A stretch of DNA of 64,000 nt, from contig OZ234502.1 of the NCBI GenBank assembly GCA_965153455.1, forward strand, positions 1,653,267 to 1,717,266, read 5' to 3'. The notes beneath the pieces are model-generated. The model saw only the letters and a list, made by a program, of their open reading frames with translations, was not told the DNA's origin and did not search any database. The stretch is from Sphagnum compactum (lineage: Eukaryota > Bryophyta > Sphagnopsida > Sphagnales). The position numbers and the translations under genes were made by a program. Shown here one piece after another: positions 49,204 through 61,600 of this stretch (its first letter is position 1; every line of letters starts with the position of its first letter).

Positions 49204-52200
49204 TTAAAGTAGCTTGTTGTCCATCAGCAGGTCTGGCCAATCGAAGAAGGAATCCTGAAAATTGTTAGCCTGATCACCAGCATTGTGTACTAGCTGCCAG
49301 TGGTCATGGTGTTTAAGATCAGGACATCCTTCTGGGTTGTGCAATGTAAGACCTCCAGCAATATTAGATGTGACGGTGCTCAAGATGTAGGTATCGATCA
49401 TGTCTACACTAGTACTCTGATCATCATTTCCCAAAGCTTTCCGGTCTTGATCATCATGACAGCAGCTTCCTGGCATGCTAGAATCACTCGAGATTGCTTC
49501 AAGGCTTTCCAGATCGGCGCCAGAGCTGCTAGTGGGCTCTGCAATATCATGCCTGTCGTTTGATCCTGCAGCAAGTTCTGGCAAAGTAGAGAAACGTTTT
49601 GCAGTCACGTCGATGGCCAGTCCTTTGTCTTCAACAGCAGCTGCTGCTTCTGTAGCTGTCAATAGTAGACATAAAACTGAGACACCATTCTCAGGTGTTA
49701 CCGGTCCTGCAAGGTCCTCCTGCTGATCACCGTCTTTCATTCCTGAAGCATTAGCTATTGAAGCGGTTTCTCGCCCCAGCGTCATCTCATGACATGCACC
49801 TGGTGCGGCTGCCGCTTCATCCGGCGTTGCAGTAATTTTGGATAATTGATCAGGATGGTCCAGTGCCATGGGATCATCAGACACTGCGGCTAGACATGCC
49901 GCAGCATCCGCCGCAGGTGGTGGCACATGAGGCAGCTGGACTCTTTTTTGTTTCTTGCTCATGGAGCTGCAGGTATGAGTACCAGAATAGGTTACTTCAA
50001 AGAGGGAGGGATCCGCGTCTGTGGGCTGCACCGTCTTCTTTGCATTGCACTCCTTTACACTGCACTTGTAGTATCCTCTGTTACATATACAGCACACCAC
50101 ATGAACAACCGATTCGTTCATCAGCAGCCTGCAGCCGTATGGAAATGAAGCCGAGTTGCAGTGGAGAAGACTCTACAATAACTAGAAGATCACATACACA
50201 CTACAAGGGAATGTGATTTCTCTCACACAAAAGCCGTGGCTCTTGACACATGTGTGAGATAAACTTTGTGGTTTCATTCATTACAATGTACAATATGTGC
50301 CTTTATTTTGCCATAATTATAGTAAAGCACTCCCAAAGATTTCATAGTGTATTTGGAGCGCACATTAAAAAGGTAACATTCACTGTACTACACCAGAGGG
50401 ATCTTAGGTTTTTTTTATTAAAGAGGAACATTTCATTATGTTGCTTTACGCTTGGGAAGGCTCTCGAACGAGGGCGTAACCAGAATGCGGGCACCACCTT
50501 GGCCTGGCCCCATACCCTTATTCTAGTAACTTCCCTGACCTCAGGCCTTACATACCACTTAAATTGACAATTTGACATTAGGTAATGGCACATATTAGAA
50601 AGTAGCAAGAGTTTTAGCACTACTATGGATGATATCAATTTCTTTACCTGCAAAAGTTTGCATTTTGAATGCTTTTCTTTCCGTATTTCTTCCAGCCTCG
50701 ATGTCCATCTTGGGGAATCGCCTTCTTGGTGTCGACCCCTGGTCGTAGACGTTGGTACGCTACCATCATATGTTCCCGTACAGCTAAGTCACCATCGGCG
50801 GCTGCTGCTCCTCTGCAAATAAAAACTAGGCAGGTCATGAATTCCAGGTTTCAATTGGGAAGTTCAAGTTCCTTTTCTTGAACGCACGACGTCGACGTGA
50901 GCAAAGTTCAGGTTCTGTACAGGAGGGCCTACACAAAATATACTACACGACCATACATATTCTTGGGCACCAAGCTTTTCTGGACTGCAGCTGGAATTGC
51001 TTGTTTGACCTCAGCCGCCATGGAAAACCTTTGTTGATTATCCATAGTTTTGGGAGACAGATCTTCCAGGACCGTCCAGATAAATTTGAATTTCCCCCTA
51101 TGCAAACGTGAAATGGTTTTGTTAAATGACAATGTGAAAATAGAACATGATGGACCTTTGTTTCTACAATGGGAAAATCAAAATTAAACATTGACATATT
51201 GGTCCCACGATTCCCTTGGAGAGCTTTCTCTATGTTTTTTTCATTCAGCTTTAATTTGTCAAAGATTTCCACTCTTTTCCCTACAGAGAATGCCAAAAAA
51301 GTTTCTTGTGATTAGCCCGCTCCTTCTTCCTGAAATCCGGAAAAGATCCCGAGGGACAATTGAAGACAAAACGGAAGCTGTGTACGCTTTGATTGTTGGA
51401 CCAAGACTTTTGAAACATCCGGCGCCGCAAGCATTCCGAAAATCACCCAAGGTCTACATTTTCTACTTTTAAAACAAAAAAATTCCATCTGAAGTTGACT
51501 GAAAACTCGACGAACTTGGGACGTTTTCCGATTAGGGTTCTGTGGACCAATCATCACAGTAGCTTTCCATTAATGTTACCCAGCGATATGGTCGACATTG
51601 ATTAACCTACATATTTTCAACGCAGTTGCAGCTCTCCAATGGAAAGCCCCGGTTTATCCAGCAAGAAACACTGCCCTTGATCATTGTCTTTCCATTAGGA
51701 TCCTGTGTGATCACAACCACCTAATGGAAAGAGGCCCTTAGTCCTGCAAGCTAGCTGCTAGCTTCTTGTGTACCAATTTTGACCAGGTTTAGGGAAATCA
51801 TATGCAACCGTGGGAATTGATATTCAGAGTGTCAACAGTATATATATATATATATATATCACGGCTTACCTGTCGCGTTTCAGACGACTTTGGTTGCGTT
51901 TTGACGTCATGGAGCGGCTTCGCGAGATCTTTCGTGGAGCGTCGTCGTCATTGTTGGCGTCTTGAATAGCACAGCTAACGTCGCTCTCATCAGCCCTAAT
52001 TTTGAGATGGACCATGTTGGACGATAAGCTTCGAGGACAGGCTTCCGACTTGCAGACCTGCTGCTGCTGCTTCACTGGCTTGTGCACCAGCTTATTGCAC
52101 TGACCAGCTAGTGCTGCTACAGCGCCGATGTGCTCCATGGCTGACTCGACCTGAAGTTGGGGCCCGTCATCGGTTCCCATTAATCCTAGTGCCGGATTCA

Positions 52201-52315
52201 TCATCCCTTTGAAGTTCTGTCCTTGAATGGGTTCTAAGTCGGAAGCTAGCATGCTCAACGAACGCTCTAGGCCTGCATGCTGCAGTCTCATCAGTAGCTG
52301 CACATCGGCCATCAT
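49204..52315 (-). CDS. WRKY transcription factor, group III-like, variant WKKYGKK core, 494 residues
   Basis: Exons on the - strand are 52315-51870, 50812-50648 and 50077-49204. The introns are GT-AG, both in phase 2. The protein should bind DNA in the nucleus. Its single WRKY domain is split by the second intron just before the conserved Arg-Gly-Tyr-Tyr, where WRKY genes usually carry an intron. The core is GWKKYGKK (188-195) instead of WRKYGQK. Zinc ligands are Cys209, Cys214, His238 and Cys240, that is C-X4-C-X23-H-X-C. Group III normally has C-X7-C-X23-H-X-C, and the C-X4-5-C spacing is typical of groups I and II. NANFCRGYYKCS matches the group III 'AxFPRxYYxC' pattern with Pro changed to Cys. 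Exon 1 has RLQHAGLERSLSML, like the leucine-rich N-terminus of group III, and ends in an Arg/Ser/Lys-rich stretch. KKQKR (245-249) may be a nuclear signal, and the C-terminus (FFDWPDLL) is acidic. An upstream in-frame stop supports the ATG at 52315, but further 5' exons cannot be excluded. Confidence 0.85.
51688..51741. mobile_element. Short hAT-like foldback, copy 2, in WRKY intron 1
   Basis: CTTTCCATTAGG at the left pairs with CCTAATGGAAAG at the right, and the right end continues to AGGCCCTTAG. Related pieces ('gctttccattaatg', 'ccaatggaaag') lie at 51565 and 51640, so more than one copy may have landed here. Confidence 0.55.
51839..51859. repeat. (TA)n microsatellite in WRKY intron 1
   Basis: About ten TA units start some ten bases inside the donor site of intron 1. 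Confidence 0.9.
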
Positions 52316-52455
52316 GTAATTGAATATACACTACTATAAAACGTTTGAGCGGTTTTTGTTATAATAGTGGGTGTGAAACCTTTGCTTATGTCTTTGAAAT
52401 GATCGCTTATTACGATGAACACTATTTGACAGGAACAAATACGAGGAGATCATCA

Positions 52456-52626
52456 TTTTGAAGCACAACAGCAGACCTGACCTGACAAGCTGTTTGCACC
52501 CCCAAGGCAAGCTCATTAGCAGAGGGTCGGCAAGGAGTTTCACTTGCACACCACTAGGTTTGAACCCGGGACGTTTTTGAGTTCCCAGGTCCCAGAATTG
52601 ACTATACCAGTGAGCCGTCACCCCTC
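52456..52626 (-). mobile_element. tRNA-derived SINE-like element
   Basis: Read on the - strand, GGCTCACTGG (52616-52607) fits the RNA polymerase III A box. GGTTCAAACC (52566-52557) fits the B box, about 40 bases further on, as in tRNA-derived SINEs. The following part ends in 'ctgctgttgtgcttcaaaa', and the same tail recurs near 37994. A 102-codon frame overlapping it is incidental. It lies just upstream of the first WRKY exon. No target duplication was identified. Confidence 0.6.
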
Positions 52627-53005
52627 TGGTTCTATCCTTCATTTAGTTTTGAGGGCCCCTCTACTCATCAACCGTTTATCTTCTTTCTTATCCTATTGCT
52701 TTGACCAAAAGTCGTGAAAAGTCATGCTAAAGTTGAGAAACCAAGCAAAATGTAAAGCCGTAAAGTGCAAGGAGATACTCTGAGACATCAGTCTGATCCA
52801 GAAAAAGACTTCAGAGTCGTCGTTTTTGGAATCAGCACTACTCTCAAAGCAAACACCGCAAACCAACCATGTGTACCCCTAGCAATGGGTGCTGATTTTC
52901 ACTTTTCTCATTAGCGCTAATCTCTGTCGAGATAAGCGAAGGTTTGACAACCACTATTAATCACTTGCAATTTAATCTGGAGAACTGATCAAGCCTAAGG
53001 AGGAA
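52627..53005. other. WRKY upstream region
   Basis: No gene. It may hold promoter elements of the WRKY gene if its transcription starts near 52.3 kb, or intron if the upstream frames belong to it. Confidence 0.4.
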
Positions 53006-53182
53006 TTACCAACTACATTCAGCAAGATATCTGGAATTCTGGATCACTGCCAAGTCCTTCTTTGCTTGGTCCAGCCCTTGTACTTCAAAGACTTCGGACT
53101 TGCATGATACAATTGATCGCTGGTCGTTATCCCGACCATGCTTGGAGTCTTGCTTTAGATGAAGCTCGACGTCGGCCACCAT
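53006..53182 (-). CDS. 58-codon frame resembling the start of the WRKY exon 1
   Basis: It begins MVADVELHLKQDS, close to MMADVQLLMRLQH of the WRKY first exon, with an in-frame stop (TAA) two codons before the ATG, as for a true first exon. It stays open to a TAA; a possible donor (TTG/GTAATT) lies at its end. It may be an alternative first exon or the remnant of a duplicated WRKY copy. Composition is coding-like (Lys, Asp and Gln rich). Short length keeps confidence low. Confidence 0.35.
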   Translation of the reverse strand: MVADVELHLKQDSKHGRDNDQRSIVSCKSEVFEVQGLDQAKKDLAVIQNSRYLAECSW

Positions 53183-53271
53183 TGGTTAGCTAATACTGCA
53201 GCTATAGTGGCTGCAGATTTCTTCTTCTTTAAAGTTTAACGGAAGATCTAGAGGAGGAACAACTGGCATAG

Positions 53272-53934
53272 TCAGTGCTCTCTCATGAGCAAGGACTCTT
53301 GAGTAGTACCTGATTGATCAGCTAGGGTTGCAACCGAGCTGGTTCCTCGAGAGTAGTGACGCAGGAAGTGGCTCATGGGAAAAGCCCCGTCTTGCAAGAC
53401 TGCTGAGTCCTCTGTCCTTGTCGGAATTCCACGCGCACTCAAAGGCGGGTGAAGTAACTTTCGGTTGGGAGCGGCCTGCAGATTGGGGTACCACCTGGGC
53501 ATAGACGTTGCGCCGGCCTGCTGCTGTAGTGGTGTTGCGGATGCAGGAGATTGGGGTGTAGTAGTACTAATCTCTTTGAGTCGACAAAGGGCAAGGTGGC
53601 ACCAGTCTAATGAATTCTCAATCTTAGCCAAAAGAGGCCTCAAAATCCTTCTCGGAACTAACTCCTTGCTGCAAGTAGTTTGCTGCTGCTGCTGCTCGTT
53701 GCAGCCTGCTTCCAGCTGTTGCTGCAGCTGATCACCAAATTGAGAAGTTCCAGCTTTTTCTCCCAACTTATCACTAGGAGTACTGGACGTCGATAGAAGT
53801 ATCTTCCACATATCCTCTTGGTCTCTTATCGCCCTACTCAACATCTCTTGGATCTTCTCTACGCACTGGATTGATTCCCAGTCTCCCCCACCCATTCTCT
53901 TCATCCCTTGGCTTAGGTATCTCCCAATATCCAT
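53272..53934 (-). CDS. 220-codon frame, probable WRKY-type N-terminal exon
   Basis: The ATG at 53934 (MDIGRYLSQGMKRM) has an in-frame TAG four codons upstream. Two helical stretches stand out: CVEKIQEMLSRAIRDQEDMW, and LVPRRILRPLLAKIENSLDW. The second resembles the leucine-rich 'ILxxxEKSLSxLK' motif at the N-terminus of group III WRKY proteins. Between them is a Gln-rich stretch, after them a Pro/Gln/Ala-rich tail. A good donor (AATCAG/GTACTA) lies near 53313, so the open frame need not end at the stop. It is on the same strand as the WRKY gene and 1 kb upstream. It may be a 5' exon, a separate short protein or the remains of a tandem duplicate. No acceptor in matching phase was found. Confidence 0.5.
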   Translation of the reverse strand: MDIGRYLSQGMKRMGGGDWESIQCVEKIQEMLSRAIRDQEDMWKILLSTSSTPSDKLGEKAGTSQFGDQLQQQLEAGCNEQQQQQTTCSKELVPRRILRPLLAKIENSLDWCHLALCRLKEISTTTPQSPASATPLQQQAGATSMPRWYPNLQAAPNRKLLHPPLSARGIPTRTEDSAVLQDGAFPMSHFLRHYSRGTSSVATLADQSGTTQESLLMREH

Positions 53935-53940
53935 GAGCAC

Positions 53941-54245
53941 TAGCTAGATCACATGAACCGGATCGTCAGCTGTCTCGTCAAGTACTCTTTGCAAAAGATT
54001 AGGTTCTTCTATTCAATGCAATCTCTTGTTTGCTAGGAATTATAATAAGTGCCACTACAGAATGATTTCAGGCTGCTGATCTAGAACTCACGGGCTGATT
54101 AGTACTCCCGACTGCATCCAATTACCAAACACAAGTGGAAGAAGAAGCTTGCAAATCTCATCATGGGCCATCCAGCTGTAGACTAGTTATAACATTGAAA
54201 GAAGAATATTCAAAAATCACACTAGCACATGAATTCTAAAACCAA
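53941..54245. other. Possible promoter or leader of the - strand frames
   Basis: No coding signal; no convincing TATA box found. Confidence 0.35.
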
Positions 54246-54475
54246 GTGAATTAATCAAATTCAGTAGCAATCTGAACGGTCATCAACAACAACAATGGAT
54301 GCAAATGAATTAATCGAATTCAGTGGTAATCTGAACCGTCAACAACAACACTGGATGCAAATGAATTAATCAAATTCAGTCGCAATCTGAACGATCCACA
54401 ACAACAACAATGGATGCAGATGAATTAATCAAATTCAGTCCCAATTTGAACAGTCAACAGCAAGATTGGATGCAC
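54246..54475. repeat. Four-copy tandem repeat, 56-59 bp
   Basis: 'tgaattaatcaaattcagt' starts near 54247, 54306, 54362 and 54421. Each is followed by 'caatctgaac', 'caacaacaac' and 'tggatgca'. Copies differ by a few bases. It lies upstream of the - strand frames and might be in their 5' region. Confidence 0.92.
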
Positions 54476-54651
54476 TAGCAACTGATCTTGCAGATCAATG
54501 TCATATAAATGATACAAGAACCCAAAGCATAAAACTAAATGGTTGAAATTATAAGCTAGTAGATTAAACTAGCTAGTTCAGCAAAAGCAGAACTGTTGTT
54601 AGTAAAATCTTCTGGAGCTCCCCATCAGATTCTTTTGAACCCCAGCTAGTG

Positions 54652-54674
54652 ATCTCTCTCTCTCTCTGTCTCTG
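54652..54674. repeat. (CT)n microsatellite
   Basis: CT run, read as GA on the strand of the WRKY gene. Confidence 0.85.
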
Positions 54675-57600
54675 TGCATACATGAATCATACATACAACT
54701 TTGTGAAGATTGCATCTTCTACTAGTGCAGATCATGATTCCTGTGATAGAATATATATTGTTCACATCTATTAACCAAGACTGCCTAGTGCACGAGAGTG
54801 CACGAGCATACCACGAAGTTCCCAGCAGAGAATGGCTTTCTCTGAAAGTCCCTGGCCAGGGGAGGAGTGAAAATTCCAAGATATGAATTCATGGGGAAAT
54901 ATAGATGAGTGGTCTAAATCATGTAGAAATTGTTATTTAGCATTGGGTTACTTTTTTGCCACATGCCCTATATTGGTCACCCCCTAGAGGTTAATATCTG
55001 TACTTGAAATGACAATTGTGGACTCATAATATTTAGAATATTATGATTAAAATGTTGGTTTTTTTTTTTTTGGGTGTGTCCATACAATAGAGTATATAGA
55101 TATTATAAAGAAAAAGGAATATAAATCAATTTATTGGATGTTGTTAAAAAGTCCTTTGGAATTGTTAATCAATTTGGGGTGACTTGCCCAAATTATAGCT
55201 TTTTTTTTCTAGGAATAAAAAAGAATGGAAACCTCGCATGTGAGGTGGATCACATGTACCAAGCTAGTCATTTAGAACCTAGACCTATTTACCACGAAGA
55301 TTTTATGTTCAGTTAACATTCACTTAATATTAGACAATGACCCATTTACATTGGGTACCACCTAAGATGCCACCTAGATTTTCATAAGGCTAAATTAACA
55401 TTAGGTGTGATTGCACCTTAAGAGGCAATGATTTTTTTCTTGAGAAAAAAATTCACCAGTTTGCAAAAAAATATTTTGAAAAGGAATGTTCTATCAGATA
55501 TTCTCTGTTTTTGTAAAAGCAATCACCCAAAAAGTGCCACAGTTGCTTACAATATGAAAGGGTGCTTAAGATGTCTAACTTCATTTTTTGAATACCATCA
55601 AATTTGGAAAAACATATATCTATTAAGGAAAAAAAAAAATTTGTTTTGTAAATTGTCAAATTGAGATCTCCTTCAGCCACCTCTGAGTTCTTGGTACGTT
55701 GGAAAGCCCTCAATGAATAGAGGCATTGAGGTTGTTTAACAATGTCTAGACATCTCAGAGATATCTGCAAATTCACCCTGTATTCACCCTGTCTTTGGGC
55801 CTCCTTTCACCCCCTAACCCCTCTTTTAGTGGTATCCGTAAAGTAAGGAAATTCTATTAAATCTCAAAATGCTGAAACTCGGTACGAAATGCTGAATATC
55901 TCAGCATTTAATGCACAAGATTCGAGATAAATTATAGTATCTGTACAGGTAGGAGCAGTGAAAATCTCTGTAGCAGCAGTGGAGGCGCTCCGGGAAAAGG
56001 AAAGACAGGGTGAATTTCAGGAACCATTAAAATTGATGGTTTTCTGAGTTTCACTCCCCCTTGAATGGTAATGTACTCTTTTTTGCAGGTTTTTTTTTAT
56101 CTATGACCAAACTGAGGGTACTGGTGCTGTCTTTTCTTGACTTTAGGGATATCTCTATTGTGCAAAAGTTATTGAACATTGAACAATTTTGTCTATGAAA
56201 AGTCAATAAAATCAAAATTAAATATTTGGGAAAATGGGGACTTGCTCTTGGGACTGTTGGAAAGTCTTCCACAAGTAAAGATTCAAGGAAGCAACTCCAT
56301 GATTTTGTACCTCAGTTGTGTGAGATATTGAATTTTGAGAAGGTTTTATCGCTGAAATTGAATTTAAAATATGTTTTTCGTAATCATGCTTTGTACTCAA
56401 GGTCCTGTTCACATGCGGGCCAGTGGCACAGGCCACACTAGTACTTAGGGATGATGGCCACTTGAGCAACACAACAAAATTGGGGGAAAAGAAAACACAT
56501 GTTTACCAAGGGTTTTCTTTCAATTTTTGTGAGGTAGGTGGACTGGCTATTATTTACAAGAAGGCCTAGTCAATTTTGGTTCCAAAAAAAAGCCTTAAGC
56601 TGAACCTGTGAGGAATCCCACTACATTCTAGAGACAAGCTAAAAGCTAATATCTAATTATTGAGAACTTTCTTTTTTAAAATATGGCTACTTTGATAAAA
56701 AAAAATGGTCCCTTTTCCCTTATTTGTTTTTTTGCCAAGCGGCTAAATTTCCTCACAAAAGAAAACGTTGATGCCTATTGATCATAGGGACAATGTTAAA
56801 GACAAAAGAGGCAACTGAACATGGCTAGGGGTTTTTGACAATGATGAAAACATGCCGAGCAAGATTTCATTGGCTTATAAACCAAAGGTTCACTAAGTGT
56901 CAGTTACTGAGTGACTTGTGGCTCAACTTTAGGAACCTCTATGGATCAATTCCTATTTTAACTCCTGTTGTTGTCGATACTGTCGTTTGGACAAAAATCT
57001 GAAAAAAGGGAAGTGGCAAGAAGGTACACGAAAGGACAAAGGTTAGACTAGTTTAAAACTGCAGTGGGAAAAGGAAAGAGGACAAAGTCTCTAGGTTGAA
57101 CCTTTAAACCACAATTTGGGGGGAGGGGGGGTGGGTCAAGCTTCTCTGGTCATTCGGATATGTTGCTATTGGGATGAAGGTTTAACTACCAACAACCTGT
57201 AGTCATGTAGTCAAAAGTGAGAATTGGGGGGTGAGTCCATGAGGGGCCAGGGTTGAACATTGAGAGGTAATTGGGCCCATTCTGAGGTGGAATTGACTTC
57301 TTCTGACTCTGAGTTTGTGGAGTATGAATTTCGGACTCTTACAAATTGACTTTACAAATTGACTTTCTCTTCACAAATAGGAATATTGCCTTCCTTTGGA
57401 AAGGCATATATATATTGACAATTTTGTCTCACCAAGTCTTGATCAAGTTTCTTGACAGAATGTTTCGCACCAATTGAGCTACAGTGCTCCCATTGGAGAA
57501 CTGGACCAATTTTTAATCCACTTTATCAATGCAAGCTACAGCTTTTTAATTTGCGTGCAGCACTTTTGAAGCACGTGCACAAAAATCCTTTTCAGACTTG

Positions 57601-58655
57601 TGAGAGCAAAGAGGTGATGTAAAAGATCATTTTCAATGACCTTTCATTGCAAATCTTCTCATTTATAAGATGAATAAATTGTAGGGTAATCTTTTCAAAA
57701 TGAAAGGAAACATTTTTTTGCAAATCGTCTCTTTCCTAGAAAGAATACTAGCCATTTAAGTACTAACATTGGTTAGTTCTTGAGAAAACACCTGGTTATC
57801 AACTTGGGTATTGATGACCTATTACCATAGTGGATTGTTTGTTTTTATTAAGAGTCATATATAACTTACTCACATGTACATGTCATTCCAAGAACCAGCA
57901 AGACCCTTATGGGCTATCTATTGCATTTTTTAAATTTAATAATCTACTTGGATGATTGGAATTTCATGTGGTCAAGTTACCAGTCCTAAAACCCTAAACA
58001 TGTTTATGATAAAATGAAATAAAAATAAAAATAAACCCTATAACCTACCTTGCATAAGTAGTATACTCAATAGTTCTCCATGTAGGTATTTTAAAACCAA
58101 CCCTTATGCATAATTGGTGGTTATTACCTAAAAGCAACTGAGTGATTGATAATTAGGGTATTATTCTGACAGTGAAATTGATAATTGATAAATCTAAATT
58201 TTCACCAAAAAAAAGATATTGATACCTTGTCATTTGAAAATAAGAAATAAATACATAACTTACTTGGTTAATTATGAAAAACCCCATAATTGACCAATAG
58301 TAGTTGATGCCATTCAATTTTTGTGAGTGAAAATTTGTCAAAAGGCAACAATAATTCCAATTTTTTGGTGAAACTTTTTTTCCATAGAAGAGTTGTCAAA
58401 TTTTGCCCAATTTGTTTTTGGGAATAGGTCACCATAGTTTGTTATTGACTATTGGTTTAATGGTCCTACACAAAATTATCATCAAGTAAGTAGAATCTAT
58501 CTAAGGATGTTCCCAATTGTGGTTGCATTACCACATTGAATTTTTTTTTAATTAATTTTAATAGATATTAATGTATAGGTTTTATGAAATCTTCTAAAAA
58601 CATTACATATATAAATTAACAATATTCCATACAAAGTTTGAAGGGGACACACTAA
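54675..58655. other. Gene-free DNA
   Basis: No exon-like frame on either strand. A G-rich run lies at about 57117-57135. Overlapping short frames near 55.4-55.8 kb and 56.2-56.5 kb on both strands look like chance. Confidence 0.5.
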
Positions 58656-58693
58656 TGTCATTATATTATATTATCAAATATAATATAATGACA
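58656..58693. repeat. Perfect 17-bp AT hairpin
   Basis: Arms TGTCATTATATTATATT and its exact complement, with a 4-base loop (atca). Confidence 0.9.
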
Positions 58694-61600
58694 CTAGTTG
58701 ACAAAGATCATATAAACAAAAAACTCAATAATTATTATTTTTAAATGATTTTATTATTTGAACAAGACATGACACAAATTAAGCATGAAATGAAATAAGA
58801 ATACAAGGGTCACAACTTGTGTTGGAAAAATTCAAAGATGATGCCTTCCAAACTATTATTTATACTATCCAATGGAATTGTTTTATAAATTCATCAACTT
58901 TTTTTTTATAAATTATCAAATAAGTTTTTATAATCTTTTACAAATATCCTTTTTTTAAAATTCACAATCACATCTTTTTAAAAGTTTCCATCAACCTTTT
59001 TTTTAAATAACCTAATGTGAACTTTTTTTTAAAAAATTATGTTAATTATATCTTCTAAAATAAATTACAATTTATCCTTCTAAAAATTTCTACTAATTTG
59101 ACATCTTTTAAAAACTATTATCCATATTTTTCAAAAATCATTTTAAAAATTCTCTAAAAAACTTATAATTCAGATTGAGAAAAAACTCTGAAAAAACTCT
59201 TTCAGAAAAATAACTTCAGGCATGGTAATGTCACTTTTCAAATTTAAGCCTTTGTGCAATTTCTCTTCTTTATCCTAGATATGATGTCGTTCCCCATTAT
59301 CCCTATTGTTAACTATCTCCCTGGGTGTACAAACCAAGAGCACATGTAGTAAAGATTCACACGAGCTTATAAAGTACATAGTGAAATTATTTCATAGGAA
59401 TACATGAAAAAGGGTTTATAGTTTTGGCCAATCGAGTCATGGGGATTGGTGCCATAACCTTTTCAAAATGATATCGACATGTCCATTGTTAACCCTAAGC
59501 AATTGTGTGTGGTCATGGCCCATGGGTCTCTCAATATCAAAACATCAACTAGCTATATTGATATATCAACTCCAAGCCGGCCACAATGAACCAGCACCCA
59601 CCAGCGCACCATGAAAGATGAATGGTAAGTGATCAAGAAACAGTTTTCTGTTGGGTTCCAGTTCCCCAGCTAACCATGGTGCTTAACTCAGTTACTTTTT
59701 TTTCTACCTACCTACTAACAACTCACAAGCAGGTTGTAAGTAAGTAGGTAATAAAAACAGCCCTTAGCTATGTATTAACCATCTACTTACCTAGAAATTG
59801 TCTATTTTTTCCTACCTATCTGTCTATATGTGAAACCCATTTCCTACAGAATTGGTTACTAAGATGAAACCAAATATTAACTCAGGTGAGGTTTATCCAC
59901 AACTTAGTAATAATGGACATCCAGTGGATGGTGCACTGGTGGGTGCCGGTTCACTGTGGCCCTTGAAGTCCACATAGTTTTTAAAGCCATTAAAGAGGTT
60001 TGAGCAGTGAGGCAAAAACTTTTGGACTTTCCATTCATAGTGTAGGCACATTCTAGAAACCCAAAAAGGGATTCGTACCAATGTCAGTTCTTGATTTTGA
60101 AAGAAAACCTTGAGTTCTGATTCTTGATTTTGAAAGGACACCTTTGGCTCCAGTTTTTAGTATGATTGGTATCTAGGTAGTTGCATTCGTATTATCACTT
60201 TAGTTGTGTCAGGTCGGATTTGATGCCGACACAATTTGGTATCACATTAGTTTAGTGTCTAAGTAAAAGAAGATTTGTTTTAACATTGAAAACATTAGTT
60301 ATTTCATTAGTGATCAAAATTTAATCATCACAAAATTCTAGTTGCAATTGGGTGGAAAGGGGTCCCCTATGGTGTCCTAAAAACAACTTAGAGTGTCCAA
60401 ATTTGGCAAACGAATTTTGATCATCATCTTGATAAATTTTCTTTAATGTTTTCTCTAGGTCATCTGGGCGAAATTTGATTTTGATACATATGGTGACCCA
60501 AAATTCAATCACAAAAAAAATAAAATAATAATAATAATTTTGAAAATCAACATGTGATGACTGAATATTGGCCACCATGTTGATGGTTTAGATTTATTTT
60601 TTTAAAAATCAAGATAGAGTTGACCAAGTTCCTGTTGCTATGAAAATCAAATTTTAGTACGAAAATGAAATAAAATAAAATAATTTAAACTATCAAGATG
60701 GCGACAAAAATTTAACTGCACCATCCAGATTATCTAATAAGTGTGTCACATCACATAAATCATGTAAGTTATGATGTCAGCGGAGCCTTGCATCACATCA
60801 TTTTAGGGCATTAAAAAGTTTAAATAAAGTTTGATGTGTGCACAATCTTAATATATAAAAATCAAACTAGAAAGCAATTTTGAAGAATAAGGTATGGTGG
60901 ATATGGTGCATACAACTTTATTATTGATTACAATTTTATTTGCCAAGGACAATGACACTATGAATAAATAACAACTCCATAAACACCAAATAGAATGCTA
61001 TGTGCGTACAATAGCACTTTTTTAAAATGTGTGATGTGCATTGTGACCTATGTTGGCCAATTCTTCCTTTTTAAAATAATCTTTAGTAGTCTTGATTTTC
61101 ACATTTTAATTTGTTTTGAAGAATTTTCAATGTACATTTAAAACTTGATTCTTCAAATCTCTAAACCTTGATGTCCTAATTTTTTCACATTTTTTCACAT
61201 TTAAGAACTTTTGGGCCTAATTCAAAAACTGGAGTCCAATTTTGTGTACATATTAAGGCTAAAGATAATATAGGTATCAAATTTTACAAGAAATTAAAAC
61301 TTGGGATTGTATACAAATGGAATTTTACAACTAATTAAGATTTTTTATTTACTTATAAAGTTCAACATATTTTTGAACTTTTCACAAAAGTTCAACTTGC
61401 CTACTAAAAGGACATGAAGTTGTGTTCAAGAGTTAATTTTTTCAAGGTTTTAATTTTAGTTCTAAATTTAACAAAAGACTAGTTCAAAAGCACTGTGTGG
61501 TTGTTAGTGCTAGTTCGAATAAATGGGTGTCAATTCAAGTCCAAGTCACAAGAACTTGAATGTAGACCTGTGCATTTAACATTGTAAACCAAGGAACCTA

